This document shows, piece after piece, positions 24,146 to 32,790 of a DNA stretch of 64,000 nucleotides. The stretch's first letter is position 1; every line of letters begins with the position of its first letter. The position numbers were made by a program, and so were the translations under genes. Location: assembly GCF_014649815.1 (NCBI RefSeq), contig NZ_BMTT01000005.1, positions 248,001-312,000 on the forward strand, written 5' to 3'. This DNA comes from Streptomyces mutabilis. GTDB taxonomy: Bacteria; Actinomycetota; Actinomycetes; Streptomycetales; Streptomycetaceae. Under the pieces are notes generated by a model, which was given only the letters and a program-made list of their open reading frames with translations, was not told the origin of the DNA and did no database searches.

Positions 24146-25849
24146 GTGGACGCGTACGCGGATCTGGTGTTTCTCGGTGGACGGGTGGTCACGGTCGATG
24201 CGGAGTTCTCCGTCGCCTCGGCCCTGGCGGTGACCGGAGGGATCATCAGCGCCGTCGGGGAGAGGGACGACGTCGCGCCGCTCGTCGGACCCGGCTCCCG
24301 TGTGATCGACCTGCGCGGGGCGACGCTGCTGCCCGGCATCAACGATTCCCACCTGCACGGATGCGCCTTCGGCATGGCGACGCCGCCGCTCTCCCTCGAC
24401 CTCGGCCATCCCGCCGTGTCCTCCCTCGCGGACGTGGCCGAGGCGGTACGGGAGGCCGCCGGGCGGGTTCCGGACGGGCAGTGGATCACAGGGCACGGCT
24501 GGGACACCGGTTACCTCGACGAATGCCTCGGTGACGCGTCGAAGCTGCCCTCGCGGAGTGACCTCGACGCCGCGAGCCCGGACCGCCCCGTCGTCCTGTA
24601 CTCCTTCTCCGGGCACGCCACCTGGGTCAACTCCAAGGCGCTCGAGCTCATCGGGATCGACCGTCACACCGTCGCGCCGCCCGGCGGTGCCATCGTCGTG
24701 GACGAAACGGGGGAGCCGACCGGGCTCCTCCACGAGGGGGCCCAGGCACTCGTCCAGAACGCGCTGCCACCGCTCAGCAGGCAGGAGCGGACCGACGCGA
24801 TCAGGTCGGCCCTCGCCAAGCTCGCCCGACTCGGCGTGACCAGCTACACCGAGCCAGGGCTCGGCCCCGGCGGTGACGGCATCATGCGGGGCGCGCTCGG
24901 CACGGAGACCCTGGACGTGTACCGCCGGCTGCTGGCCGACGGCGAACTGACCGCTCGCCTCGGCGTTCTGCTGCTGCCCGGCGGAATGGCGAGCACCGCC
25001 GATGAGTTCGCCCGCGGCCTCACCGCCCTCACCGACTCCGGCGACGCCGATCCGCGCCGACTCGCGATCCACGGGGTCAAGATCTTCGCCGACGGCGTCG
25101 TCCCCAACAGGACCGCGTGGATGCACGAGCCGTATGTCGGCGGCGGCTGCGGATCCCTGTGCGTCGGCGGCGAGACCGACGCCCAGCGGGTCGCCGAGAT
25201 CGAAGCCATGATCCGGCATGCCCACGCCGCCGGGTACCAGCTGGGCGTACACGTCACTGGTGACCGGGGTATCGACACCGTCGCGGACGCCTTCGCCGCG
25301 GCCATGACTGAGCACCCGCGCCCCGATGCCCGCCACTACGTCATCCACGGCGACTTCCTCACCGCGCACAGCATGAAGGTACTGGCCGCGCACGGCTTCG
25401 GCGTCAACATGAACCCCACCATCAAGTGGACCGTGGCCGACATGGAGGAGGCGTTCGTCGGAGCCGGGCGGGCTGCGTACGCATGGCCCTACCGCGATGC
25501 CATAGACGCCGGGGTGCGGGTCGCGAGCGGGTCCGACGCCCCCGTGACGTACCCCGACTGGCGTCAGGGCGTCGCCACGATGGTGCTGCGCGAGTCGAAG
25601 GCCGCCGGCCGGGTCAGCGGCCCCGAGCAGCGCATCGGCCTGGCCGAGGCGCTCCGTACGTACACGATCGACGCGGCCTGGCAGGACTTCGCCGACGACT
25701 GGAAGGGCTCCCTGGAACCGGGCAAGGTCGCCGACCTCTGCGTGCTCGACGGGAACCTGCTCACCGCCGACCCCCACGACATCCCGGAGATGCCCGTCGT
25801 CCTCACCGTCGTGGACGGACAGGTCGTCCACGACACCCTGCGCGATTGA
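24146..25849 (+). CDS. Amidohydrolase of the YtcJ-like (AMDase-like) group
   Basis: The 567-residue metal-dependent hydrolase begins VDAYADLVFLGGRVVTVDAEFSVASALAVTGGIISAVG, the small N-terminal beta-sandwich. It has the metal-binding HLHG in INDSHLHG (about residues 66-73), a likely later His in VHVTGDRGID and HYVIHGDFLT, and the final Asp in ASGSDAPVTYPDW. The layout is that of the YtcJ/N-substituted formamide deformylase group, TIM-barrel enzymes that cleave amides or related bonds. The GTG at 24146 with AAAGGA upstream starts the sandwich. A LuxR regulator lies 28 bp downstream on the same strand and may control it. The substrate is unknown. Confidence 0.83.
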   Translation: MDAYADLVFLGGRVVTVDAEFSVASALAVTGGIISAVGERDDVAPLVGPGSRVIDLRGATLLPGINDSHLHGCAFGMATPPLSLDLGHPAVSSLADVAEAVREAAGRVPDGQWITGHGWDTGYLDECLGDASKLPSRSDLDAASPDRPVVLYSFSGHATWVNSKALELIGIDRHTVAPPGGAIVVDETGEPTGLLHEGAQALVQNALPPLSRQERTDAIRSALAKLARLGVTSYTEPGLGPGGDGIMRGALGTETLDVYRRLLADGELTARLGVLLLPGGMASTADEFARGLTALTDSGDADPRRLAIHGVKIFADGVVPNRTAWMHEPYVGGGCGSLCVGGETDAQRVAEIEAMIRHAHAAGYQLGVHVTGDRGIDTVADAFAAAMTEHPRPDARHYVIHGDFLTAHSMKVLAAHGFGVNMNPTIKWTVADMEEAFVGAGRAAYAWPYRDAIDAGVRVASGSDAPVTYPDWRQGVATMVLRESKAAGRVSGPEQRIGLAEALRTYTIDAAWQDFADDWKGSLEPGKVADLCVLDGNLLTADPHDIPEMPVVLTVVDGQVVHDTLRD

Positions 25850-25877
25850 CGTACGCCCGGCACATGATCATCCTTGG

Positions 25878-26654
25878 ATGATGGCGGCGGAGCGGAGCAC
25901 GGCGGACATCCTGGACGCGGCCGTCCACGTCCGTGAGGCTGCCAGGAGCGCCACCACCGGCGCGACCGGCGTCGACGGGGTCCTGACGGCGCTGTCGGAG
26001 GTGATGGAGTACGACCACGCCTCCCTGGCCCGCTGGGACCCGCTGCGTCGGCGACACACCACCCTGGCCGGGAACTACCCGGACGACGCCACGGCGTACA
26101 TCGAAACCCGCCTTCACCACGACCCGGTCTTCCCCCTGCTCCGCAGCCCGGCCCGAGGCGGTCTCTGGCTCATGGACGTTCCCCGGCAGCTCCTGGCGGC
26201 GTCCCCTGGTTTCCAGCAGGTGTTGCGTCCCCTCGGCATCGAGGACGGCGTGGCCCAGTGCCTGTTCGCCGCTGACGGCAGGTACGTCGGCATGCTGAAC
26301 GTCAGCACCCGTCGGCCGCGGCGCGCGCCCGATCCTGCGCGCGCAGTGGTCATCCTGCTCACCGAGGCCCTCGCCGCGGCCGTCGATTCCCACGCGGGCC
26401 CCCCGCCCGAGGCCCGCGCCGCGGCCGGCCGAGCCGCGGACGGGCGGCGACCCGGCGGACTCTCGCCGCGGGAGCTCCAGGTGCTGGCCGAACTGACCGC
26501 CGGCCGCACCAACCGGGAGATCGCCGGGCGGCTGTACATCACGCCGCGCACCGTAGGAACCCACATCGAGCACATCCTCGCCAAGCTCGACCTACCCAAC
26601 CGTGCGGCCGCCGCCGCCTTGGCTGCCACCTGGGGAATCGAACCGTCCCGCTGA
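25878..26654 (+). CDS. LuxR-family transcriptional regulator with N-terminal GAF-like domain
   Basis: The 258-residue protein has an autoinducer/GAF-like N-terminal half (VDGVLTALSEVMEYDHASLARWDPLRRRHTTLAGNYP ... QCLFAADGRYVGMLNVSTRRPRRAP, residues ~35-155). A LuxR helix-turn-helix follows at ~195-250: GLSPRELQVLAELTAGRTNREIAGRLYITPRTVGTHIEHILAKLDLPNRAAAAA. The middle ~160-190 is an Ala/Pro-rich linker. The start at 25878 (ATGATGG) lies 28 bp after the amidohydrolase stop, so they probably share a transcript. It converges with the aminopropyltransferase gene at 26802. Confidence 0.83.
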   Translation: MMAAERSTADILDAAVHVREAARSATTGATGVDGVLTALSEVMEYDHASLARWDPLRRRHTTLAGNYPDDATAYIETRLHHDPVFPLLRSPARGGLWLMDVPRQLLAASPGFQQVLRPLGIEDGVAQCLFAADGRYVGMLNVSTRRPRRAPDPARAVVILLTEALAAAVDSHAGPPPEARAAAGRAADGRRPGGLSPRELQVLAELTAGRTNREIAGRLYITPRTVGTHIEHILAKLDLPNRAAAAALAATWGIEPSR

Positions 26655-26801
26655 CGCAGAACGCTCGGACCGCGGGTGCGCTCCCTGCCATGCACTGCAA
26701 CTACCGGCGGCGCCTGAGTTCTGTCCCTTTGGTCGTGCGCTGAAACGTCCCGTCAGCGGGCGGCCCCGAAGCGCCGGGTGCCGCTCGCGGGTGCACCGGA
26801 C

Positions 26802-28400
26802 TCAGTAGTTGCGCCACTCGTCGAGCACGTAGTCGAGCACGGCGGGATCCATCAGTGTGCTGGCCCGTACGTCGGTGCGGCGGCGGTCGACCGGGAACAC
26901 GGTCGCCGCCCTGAGAACCGCGTCGTCCAGGTACCGCAGGTCGGGGACCTCCGAGGCGAGTCGCAGTGGCGGGGGTTCGGTGCCGCGGCCGGCGAGGACG
27001 AATCCCCAGTTGCCGAAGCTCGGCACGTCGACCTGGAATTCCGTCGTCGCGTATCCCGCCGTCTCGATCGTCTTCGCGATCGACCAGTACGTCTTCGGGG
27101 CGAAGAACGGCGATCCACTCTGCACCATCACCTTGCCCTGTGGCCCCAGGACCCGGCCGAGCAAATGGTAGAACTCCACCGAGTACAGCTTGGCCAACGA
27201 CGCCGAGTCCGGATCGGGGAAGTCGATGATCACGACGTCGTACTGCTGTCGGGCACCGCGCAGCCAGCTGAAGGCGTCGGCGTTCACCACCTCGACCCGG
27301 GGGTCGTCCAGGGCGCCCCGGTTGAGAGTACGCAGCGGTGCGTAGTTCCGTGCCAAGCGGGTCATGGCCGGGTCCAATTCGACCAGAGTGACGTGCCGGA
27401 CGTCCTCGTACCGGAGAACCTCGCGCAGCGCGAGCCCGTCGCCGCCCCCCATGATCAGCACGTTGGAGCGACGGCCCGACAGCGCTGGGTGGACGAGCGA
27501 CTCGTGGTAGCGGTACTCGTCGACGGAGCTGAACTGGAGATCGCCGTTGAGGAACAGCCGAATGTCGGGGCTCCCGGTGAAGGCGGTTGACCGGGTGATC
27601 ACGATGTCCTGGTACGGGGTGATCTCGGCGTGCACAATAGGGTCCCCGTACATGTGCTGACGCGCCGTGACCTCCAGGTCGTCGGCGAACACGTACGTAG
27701 CGCCGAGCACGGCGAGCACGGCGACGACCCCGGTCAACAGGCCGGCCCGTACCGTGCGGCGGATCTCGCGGCGGAAGATGAACACCACGACGATGACGCC
27801 GGCGATCGCGTTGACCACGCCGACCACCAGCGCGCCCTTCAACTGGCCGAAAGTCGGCAGCAGGAGCAGCGGAAAGCACAGGCCGCCGACGAGGGCGCCG
27901 ATGTAGTCGACGGCGAACATGTCGGCGACGGCACTGCTCGCCTCCTGCCGGCGGATCCGTTGCAGGAGTGTCATCAGCAGCGGGATCTCGGCGCCGATCA
28001 GCAGGCCGACCACCAATGACACCACGATCATCGCGGGCATGTAGAGCTGCAGCCAGGCGAAGGCGGCGTACAGCACCAGGACGGACAGGCCGCCGATCAG
28101 TGCCAGGACCCCTTCCAGCACCGCGAACGCGACGACCGCGCGGTGGCGCAACGGCTTGGCGGCCAGTGAACCCACGCCCATGGCGAAGACCATCACGGAG
28201 ATGACGACGGAGGTCTGCAGCACCGAGTTGCCGATGAGGTAGCTGCCCAGCGCGGTCAGCGCCAACTCGTAGACGAGGCCGCAGGCGGCACAGAGGAAGA
28301 CTGCGAGCAGCAGAAGGAACCGCGCCCCCCGGGGGGGTTGGGCGTCCGGGGGGCGGGACGCAGCCGCGGTGTCGCGGTCGTCCTGGGTGGTGGTACTCAT
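26802..28400 (-). CDS. Membrane-anchored polyamine aminopropyltransferase (spermidine-synthase-like)
   Basis: The 532-residue protein has seven to eight predicted transmembrane helices at the N-terminus (from LLLLAVFLCAACGLVYELALTAL, residues ~25-230). A cytoplasmic spermidine synthase domain follows, with QDIVITRS, LFLNGDLQFSSVDEYRYHESLVHPAL, SNVLIMGGGDGLALREVLRYEDVRHVTLVELDPAMTRLA and VEVVNADAFSWLR, then DVVIIDFPDPDS. These are the decarboxy-SAM-binding and aspartate-rich sites of the family. The start at 28400 was chosen over an ATG at 28517, which lacks a hydrophobic context. It is the last gene of the DUF2617-DUF4247-DUF350 operon. Its real product is not established; it may modify an envelope component. 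Confidence 0.85.
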   Translation of the reverse strand: MSTTTQDDRDTAAASRPPDAQPPRGARFLLLLAVFLCAACGLVYELALTALGSYLIGNSVLQTSVVISVMVFAMGVGSLAAKPLRHRAVVAFAVLEGVLALIGGLSVLVLYAAFAWLQLYMPAMIVVSLVVGLLIGAEIPLLMTLLQRIRRQEASSAVADMFAVDYIGALVGGLCFPLLLLPTFGQLKGALVVGVVNAIAGVIVVVFIFRREIRRTVRAGLLTGVVAVLAVLGATYVFADDLEVTARQHMYGDPIVHAEITPYQDIVITRSTAFTGSPDIRLFLNGDLQFSSVDEYRYHESLVHPALSGRRSNVLIMGGGDGLALREVLRYEDVRHVTLVELDPAMTRLARNYAPLRTLNRGALDDPRVEVVNADAFSWLRGARQQYDVVIIDFPDPDSASLAKLYSVEFYHLLGRVLGPQGKVMVQSGSPFFAPKTYWSIAKTIETAGYATTEFQVDVPSFGNWGFVLAGRGTEPPPLRLASEVPDLRYLDDAVLRAATVFPVDRRRTDVRASTLMDPAVLDYVLDEWRNY

Positions 28401-28410
28401 GGGTGGTGTC

Positions 28411-28848
28411 CTAGGAAAGGGCCGCGCCGACCATGAAGGCGGTGCCGAGGTACATGCCGGCCTGGACCCACGCGGCGGGGTGCGGTCGGCCGCCTTCGTC
28501 CTCCAGGGCGACCGCACCCATCTGACCCGGTGTCAGCACGCCGATCACGATGCCGACCAGCGTCATCACCAGCACGCCGGCCAGGCCGTAGAGGAGCGTG
28601 CTCAGCAGGCCCTGACCCAGCCCCTGTTCGGACTCGCTCGCCCGGATGGCCTCCATGATGACCAGGCCCACCGCTACGGACTGGCTGCCCAGCAGCACGG
28701 CCGCCCCGCGGTTGCGATCCCGCCAGACCACGTGGAAGAGCTTGCCGGGTGTGACGAGGTCGAGGGCGAGGAAGCCGACGGCCATGACGGCGAGGCCCAC
28801 GACTCCGTAGAGCAGTGCCTGGCCGGTCGACTCGAAGATCTCGGTCAC
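28411..28848 (-). CDS. DUF350 family membrane protein
   Basis: The 145-residue protein contains four hydrophobic helices in the repeated DUF350 pattern: ALLYGVVGLAVMAVGFLALDLVTPGKL (residues ~10-36), AAVLLGSQSVAVGLVIMEAI, LLSTLLYGLAGVLVMTLVGIVIGVLTPG and a C-terminal AGMYLGTAFMVGAAL. The two half-repeats each end in LxTPG. The GTG at 28848 lies eight bases after an AAAGG. The gene is ten bases upstream of the aminopropyltransferase gene and 65 bp after the DUF4247 stop, so it is the third gene of the operon. The function is unknown. Confidence 0.82.
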   Translation of the reverse strand: MTEIFESTGQALLYGVVGLAVMAVGFLALDLVTPGKLFHVVWRDRNRGAAVLLGSQSVAVGLVIMEAIRASESEQGLGQGLLSTLLYGLAGVLVMTLVGIVIGVLTPGQMGAVALEDEGGRPHPAAWVQAGMYLGTAFMVGAALS

Positions 28849-28913
28849 TGGGGTGCCTTTTCTGGAGAGCGTCGTCAGGGTGGGGAGGTGGTGCCTGGCT
28901 TCACGCGCCGCTG

Positions 28914-29318
28914 TCACTTGCCTTCGCCGGGACCGCCACCGCGATAGCTCTGGCTGTTCGGGTTGGGCCAGTTCACGAGGTGCTGCTTGTGCCGCCGGTA
29001 TCCGTTGCGGTAGTCCTCGATCTCGATCAGGCTGCCGCCCTTGTGCGGCGAGACGGTCACCATGTCGTCGCCGTAGCGCAGGAAGCGCATGCCGCCGCCG
29101 GCGGACCGGTCGAGGGACTTGCGGTGGTCGTGAATGGCGTCGGCGACCCGGTCCGGGGAACTGTCCTTGTCGAGCCACCGGGACCCGCTGGAAGCGGTGT
29201 ACGTGTCGCGGATCCAGGAGCGCGGGACGCCGTCGTCCCCGTCGCTCGAGCAGGACGAGAGCAGGAGCGTGACCAGCACGGCCGCCACCACACTGCGGAC
29301 AAATCGAACACGGATCAT
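28914..29318 (-). CDS. DUF4247 family lipoprotein
   Basis: This 134-residue protein starts with a lipoprotein signal (VRFVRSVVAAVLVTLLLSSCSSDGDD, lipobox LLSSC with Cys ~22). It continues with SWIRDTYTASSGSRWLDKDSSPDRVADAIHDHRKSLDRSAGGGMRFLRYGDDMVTV, the conserved body of DUF4247, and ends in a disordered Gly/Pro-rich tail. It should be tethered to the outer face of the membrane. The ATG at 29318 overlaps the DUF2617 stop as ATGA. The function is unknown, but the gene is regularly found between DUF2617 and DUF350. Confidence 0.82.
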   Translation of the reverse strand: MIRVRFVRSVVAAVLVTLLLSSCSSDGDDGVPRSWIRDTYTASSGSRWLDKDSSPDRVADAIHDHRKSLDRSAGGGMRFLRYGDDMVTVSPHKGGSLIEIEDYRNGYRRHKQHLVNWPNPNSQSYRGGGPGEGK

Positions 29319-29821
29319 CGGGCCTCCAGCGTGGTGTGCGTCGATACGATCTGCCCGTCCTGCGGGTAGGTGTGCCAGGTGCGCCAGGACAGTCGGGTGC
29401 GACACGCTTCTTCGGACGCCTCGACGACCACTGCCGTCACGGCCTCCGGCGAACCGGGAAAGACTCCGCACAGACTGTGCTCCGCCTCGGCCGCCCGGCC
29501 GAGGATGCCCGCCACCTGTGAGCTGAACTCGAGGGGGTCCAGGCGCGCCGTGGTGGCACTGAAGCCGTAGGTCCAGTCGGCCTGTTGCCGTGTAAGCCTG
29601 GCCGGCAGGCCCCGGTCGGCGCCCGGCAGGCATGCCACCGTCTCCCTCACGGGCCCGACGAAGACCTGGTGGGAGGCGCCGAGGAGCCTCATGCGTACGC
29701 TCATTCCGCCTACTAGCACCTCTCGTTCGGCGAGCGACGGCCGTTCGGTCAGGTCGAGTGAGAAGCAGAGCTGGTCCGCGGCCGTGTCCAGGTAGGGAGC
29801 TGGCAGAGATAGAGCGCGCAC
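29315..29821 (-). CDS. DUF2617 family protein
   Basis: The 168-residue soluble protein begins LPAPYLDTAADQLCFSLDLTERPSLAEREVLVGGMSVRMRLLGASHQVFVG. It ends with SEEACRTRLSWRTWHTYPQDGQIVSTHTTLEAR, including the WRTWHxYPQxGQxVxTxT block I associate with DUF2617. Signal peptide and membrane segments are absent. It is the first gene of the operon; the ATGA overlap with DUF4247 couples their translation. The promoter should lie in the 29822-29900 region. The function is unknown. Confidence 0.82.
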   Translation of the reverse strand: MRALSLPAPYLDTAADQLCFSLDLTERPSLAEREVLVGGMSVRMRLLGASHQVFVGPVRETVACLPGADRGLPARLTRQQADWTYGFSATTARLDPLEFSSQVAGILGRAAEAEHSLCGVFPGSPEAVTAVVVEASEEACRTRLSWRTWHTYPQDGQIVSTHTTLEAR

Positions 29822-29842
29822 GCGGCCCCCGGTCCGATATTG

Positions 29843-30150
29843 CTATGAGCGGCGCCGAGTATGGCACATGCAACCCGCGGTGCCCGAACGGCGGGAACTC
29901 TCGTCGTCGGATGGCCCGACGTCCTCCCTGGGGTACGGAAGCACCGACTGAGGGCCGACTTCGCGCCCTGGCTCGAACGTCCACCTTTCTGTGGAGGCGG
30001 CATCCGCATACGGATCGACGACCGTCTTCCAACCAAGCCTTGCGGTAGGTGTTCGGATCGACGGCACCGACTCGGACATCGGCAGGCAGAGGCTTGCTGT
30101 CGGGAAACTGCCGGAGATCGGCCGGCTCCAGCTCTGTCAGGCTGAAGACC
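29843..30150 (-). pseudogene. Decayed hypothetical gene (frameshifted), family unknown
   Basis: Two overlapping minus-strand frames together give protein-like sequence. GYRRVFSLTELEPADLRQFPDSKPLPADVRVGAVDPNTYRKAW comes first. After a one-base shift near 30020, KTVVDPYADAASTERWTFEPGREVGPQSVLPYPREDVGPSDDE follows. Neither part alone has a plausible start. I cannot assign the family; the acidic DPNxY and EPGRE segments suggest a small soluble protein. Treat it as a low-confidence remnant. Confidence 0.3.
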
Positions 30151-30556
30151 CGCCGGTATCCCGTTGAGACGCAGTCAGGCGACCGTTCCGACGATGCGGG
30201 TCCGCTCCCGCGGTTCATACCCACGCCAAGACCTCCTTGTGTCGGGCATCTGGATACGCGGGTCGTTGACCACGCGAGCGTAGGCCGGGCCATCAGGCGG
30301 CAGAACTCGTCTTCCATAGCACAGCCGTTTAGCAGCACGTGACCGACGCGGCCGCCGCGTGGGACCGGCCGCATCTGTTGCAGTCAAGTCGAGGAGCACC
30401 AGCCGCACGCACCCGGGACGAATGTCCACGGGATTCGGCGGTAGGTGCACGCGTCGGCCGGACGGGTGCCATGATCACTCAGCGGCATCGCGCCTCGGCA
30501 CGCCCCGGCGGCCCGGGCCACCCCGCGAACAGCGTGGTCAACGGAAAGGACCCGGC
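30151..30556. other. No clear gene
   Basis: On the minus strand there are overlapping frames (one starting MEDEFCRLMARP near 30316, another holding PDGPAYARVVNDPRIQMPDTRRSWRGYEPRER) that look like shifted pieces of a former coding sequence. The right end (30530-30556) carries the AAAGGA ribosome site of the RibD-like gene. Confidence 0.35.
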
Positions 30557-31153
30557 ATGCGCAGACTCGTCCACTACATCGCCACCACTCTCGATGGCTT
30601 CATCGCGGGCCCGGACGGCGCGGACCCCACCGGTCCCAACGGTTTCTGGCCCATACCGGAGGACTACATTCAGCACCTCGTGGCCGAGTACCCGGAGACG
30701 CTGCCCGTCCAGGCCCGGCAGGCCCTGTCCGTCACGGCGAAGGGCACGCACTTCGACACCGTGCTGGAGGGGCGGCGCAGCTACGAGATCGGTCTCGCGG
30801 CCGGCATCACCGACGCCTATCCGCACCTGCGTCACCTGGTGTTCTCCCGGACCCTGACCGAGAGCCCGGACCCGGCCGTGAAATTGGTGGCCGGCGACCC
30901 GGTGGCGACCGTGCGTGAACTCAAGCAACAGGACGGCAAGGACATCTGGCTGCTGGGCGGCGCCGAGCTCGCGGGCTCCCTGTACTCCGAGATCGACACG
31001 CTCATCCTCAAAGTCGGCCCGCTGACCATCGGCGACGGGATCCCGCTGTTCTCCCGCAAGGCCGCCTTCGACCCGTGCACCTGGACACTCGCAGACCACA
31101 CCGTCCTCCAGAGCGGCGCGGTGTTCCTCACCTACACGCGCGTCGGCAGCTGA
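30557..31153 (+). CDS. Dihydrofolate reductase / RibD C-terminal-like family protein
   Basis: The 198-residue protein follows the DHFR-like RibD_C pattern. LVHYIATTLDGFIAGPDGADPTG at the N-terminus includes the conserved DGxIAGxDG. Then come TVLEGRRSYEIG for the cofactor cradle, HLVFSRTL, and the glycine-rich IWLLGGAELAGSLYSEIDTLILKVGPLTIGDGIPLF near the C-terminus. These proteins bind NADPH and act on unknown pteridine-like or other substrates; they are common in actinomycetes and are not the housekeeping DHFR. The start at 30557 follows AAAGGA seven bases upstream. It is monocistronic. Confidence 0.85.
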   Translation: MRRLVHYIATTLDGFIAGPDGADPTGPNGFWPIPEDYIQHLVAEYPETLPVQARQALSVTAKGTHFDTVLEGRRSYEIGLAAGITDAYPHLRHLVFSRTLTESPDPAVKLVAGDPVATVRELKQQDGKDIWLLGGAELAGSLYSEIDTLILKVGPLTIGDGIPLFSRKAAFDPCTWTLADHTVLQSGAVFLTYTRVGS

Positions 31154-31308
31154 ACACTCGCAAGGGCGGCGCTCGTGAGAGGGGCCGGGCGCACTCAGAG
31201 GGCCACGCACACGTCGATACGGTGACGCGCCACCGAGGTGAAGGAAGGAACTGTCGGGACCGATGCCCACAGGCTCCACCGCCAACTGGCATCGGTCCGG
31301 TGCGGTGG

Positions 31309-31707
31309 CTACGCGGTCTTGCAGAACTCGGCCAGTCCGATGTTGATGTGCTTCGCCTCGTCCGCGGTCACCTGGTGCGCGTCGCTGCTGAACCGCTGCT
31401 GCGCGCTCCACTCCAGCCGCTCGGCTTCGCCGTTGATCGCGGCGCACTGGTTGCGGGCGTTGTCGATGGCGTCTTCCTCGTCGGCGACCAGTGCCGGGTT
31501 GACGTCGAACAGGACTGCGAGGACGTTGTCACGGGCCGCGCCGGTCGGCGCCGGGGGGATACCGGCCTTCTCCCCAACGGCGGAGTGGTCGATGCTGGGG
31601 CTCGCGGCCTCGGCGGCCGGGGCGGCGTCGGTGCTGTCGTCGCTGCTGCACGCCGATAGGGCGGCGAGGGCGGCGACGAGGACGGCGGCGGTGGTGGTGC
31701 GCTTCAC
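31309..31707 (-). CDS. Small secreted lipoprotein, function unknown
   Basis: The 132-residue protein has a typical lipoprotein signal: basic VKRTT, hydrophobic AAVLVAALAALSAC with the lipobox LSAC (Cys ~20), then an Asp/Ser/Ala-rich linker. The mature body has two cysteines (NQCAAINGEAERLEW and a C-terminal LAEFCKTA), likely to form a disulfide outside the cell. A DEAKHINIGLAEF helix ends the protein. The GTG at 31707 follows GGGGAG. I do not recognise the family. It converges with the RibD-like gene. Confidence 0.68.
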   Translation of the reverse strand: MKRTTTAAVLVAALAALSACSSDDSTDAAPAAEAASPSIDHSAVGEKAGIPPAPTGAARDNVLAVLFDVNPALVADEEDAIDNARNQCAAINGEAERLEWSAQQRFSSDAHQVTADEAKHINIGLAEFCKTA

Positions 31708-31865
31708 GGTGGTCTCCCCACGGATACGGGTGTCGGTCGTGAGACACGGTCGGGGGAGGGATGGTTGTACCGAGCGGCCTCGCAAACCGGCGTGGGCAGC
31801 GGCGGCTCAGGAACCGACAGGGCAAAAGGCCGTGACCGTCTGCGCGGTGCGGACAACCTACGCCG

Positions 31866-32180
31866 GTGAAGCGAATTCAGCGGGCCGCCGGTGCGGTCGT
31901 CGGCTCAGCGGAGGGTGACGCGCTGGGTGGCCCCTTCGAGCGGGCCCCAGGTGGCATTATCCGCCCGGCTTTCCGCGTCTGGTGCCGGTGGCGAGATGTG
32001 CGGAGGCGGTGGCTGGGACCCCGGCGAGGCGACCGACGACTCGCAGATGGCCATCCTGGTCGCGGAGTCGCTGCTGGAGCGGGGCTGACTGGTTCTGGTG
32101 GACATCTTCGCCCGCTTCCAGCGGTGGACAGCATCAGAACCGAAGGACATCGGCCTGCAGACCGAGGACGTCCTGACCCT
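31866..32180 (+). pseudogene. Decayed ADP-ribosylglycohydrolase (DraG-like)
   Basis: A GTG at 31866 opens QRAAGAVVGSAEGDALGGPFERAP, the N-terminal motif of ADP-ribosylglycohydrolases. A frameshift near 31945 leads to GGEMCGGGGWDPGEATDDSQMAILVAESLLERG, whose TDDSQM corresponds to the metal-binding TDDTQM. A stop codon follows, and then VDIFARFQRWTASEPKDIGLQTEDVL continues in the same frame before homology ends. About 100 of ~300 residues remain, with one frameshift and one in-frame stop. It cannot be functional. Confidence 0.75.
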
Positions 32181-32543
32181 CCATCGCTTCGACCTTCGCG
32201 TCGGCCGTGACCGACCGCGTCGGCCGTGACCGACCGACTTCTGTGCGCGCGTCCAAGAAGTCACGTAGCGGAAGCACTGATCGCAAAGATCAACGACTGG
32301 CTGACTCACACCCCCGACCTGGGCAGGTGTGCGCGGCGCCCGGGCGGTTCAGGGCGGTGCTGCCTCCTACATCATGTGAGGGAGCCGTCTCCCGCACCCC
32401 GAACCCGGCAGCGGCCGCCCCCTTGATCAATGGCTCGAATTCGTCTACCGACCGTCAGTGGCGTGAGCAAAGGTAGCGCATGTCCGGGCCTCAACCGGGG
32501 CCCTGAAATCGCGTCCGTGCACCCCATCACCCAAGGGAGAAGC
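32181..32543. other. Gene-free region upstream of the lanthipeptide precursor
   Basis: I see no coding sequence with a ribosome site. A near-repeat of CGTCGGCCGTGACCGACCG (32203-32221 and 32218-32236) lies at the left end. The promoter of the lanthipeptide genes should be in the right half; GGGAGA precedes the precursor start. Confidence 0.45.
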
Positions 32544-32705
32544 ATGCGTACCGAGATCGTTCTGTCCCACGAAGCCCCCGAGCTCGACCTCGACCTGGAT
32601 CTGCGCGTCTCCGACCTCCCGGAGCAGGCCGAGTCGTTCGGCCAGGGCACCTTCACCTCGCCGAGCAGCTATGCGATCGGCACGCGCTGCCCCATCTGTT
32701 GCTGA
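32544..32705 (+). CDS. lanA: Class I lanthipeptide precursor peptide
   Basis: This 53-residue peptide has an acidic leader with LDLDLDLRVSDLPEQAESFGQG and a putative core TFTSPSSYAIGTRCPICC. The core contains six Ser/Thr and three Cys, a composition that allows up to three (methyl)lanthionine rings. The ELDLDLD motif resembles the FNLD/FxLD box that LanB enzymes recognise. The core looks like the SCO0268-type peptides of Streptomyces (from memory, unverified). The ATG follows GGGAGA. It is followed by a hairpin and then lanB, and no protease or transporter gene is adjacent. The exact leader cleavage point is not known; after GQG is the simplest guess. Confidence 0.8.
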   Translation: MRTEIVLSHEAPELDLDLDLRVSDLPEQAESFGQGTFTSPSSYAIGTRCPICC

Positions 32706-32715
32706 CGGACTGAGA

Positions 32716-32741
32716 CCCCCTCGGGGCTCTTCCGAGCGGGG
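32716..32741 (+). terminator. Hairpin between precursor and lanB (attenuator)
   Basis: CCCC plus CTCGG (32716-32724), a 7-base loop, and CCGAG plus GGGG (32732-32741, with one bulged C) form a nine-base-pair GC-rich stem. It starts 11 bp after the precursor stop and ends 50 bp before lanB. Partial termination here would give more precursor than enzyme, as in many RiPP operons. Confidence 0.65.
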
Positions 32742-32790
32742 CGGGCCCGGGTCCGTCCCGCTCTTCCGTACGACGGCGAGGAGGACATAC

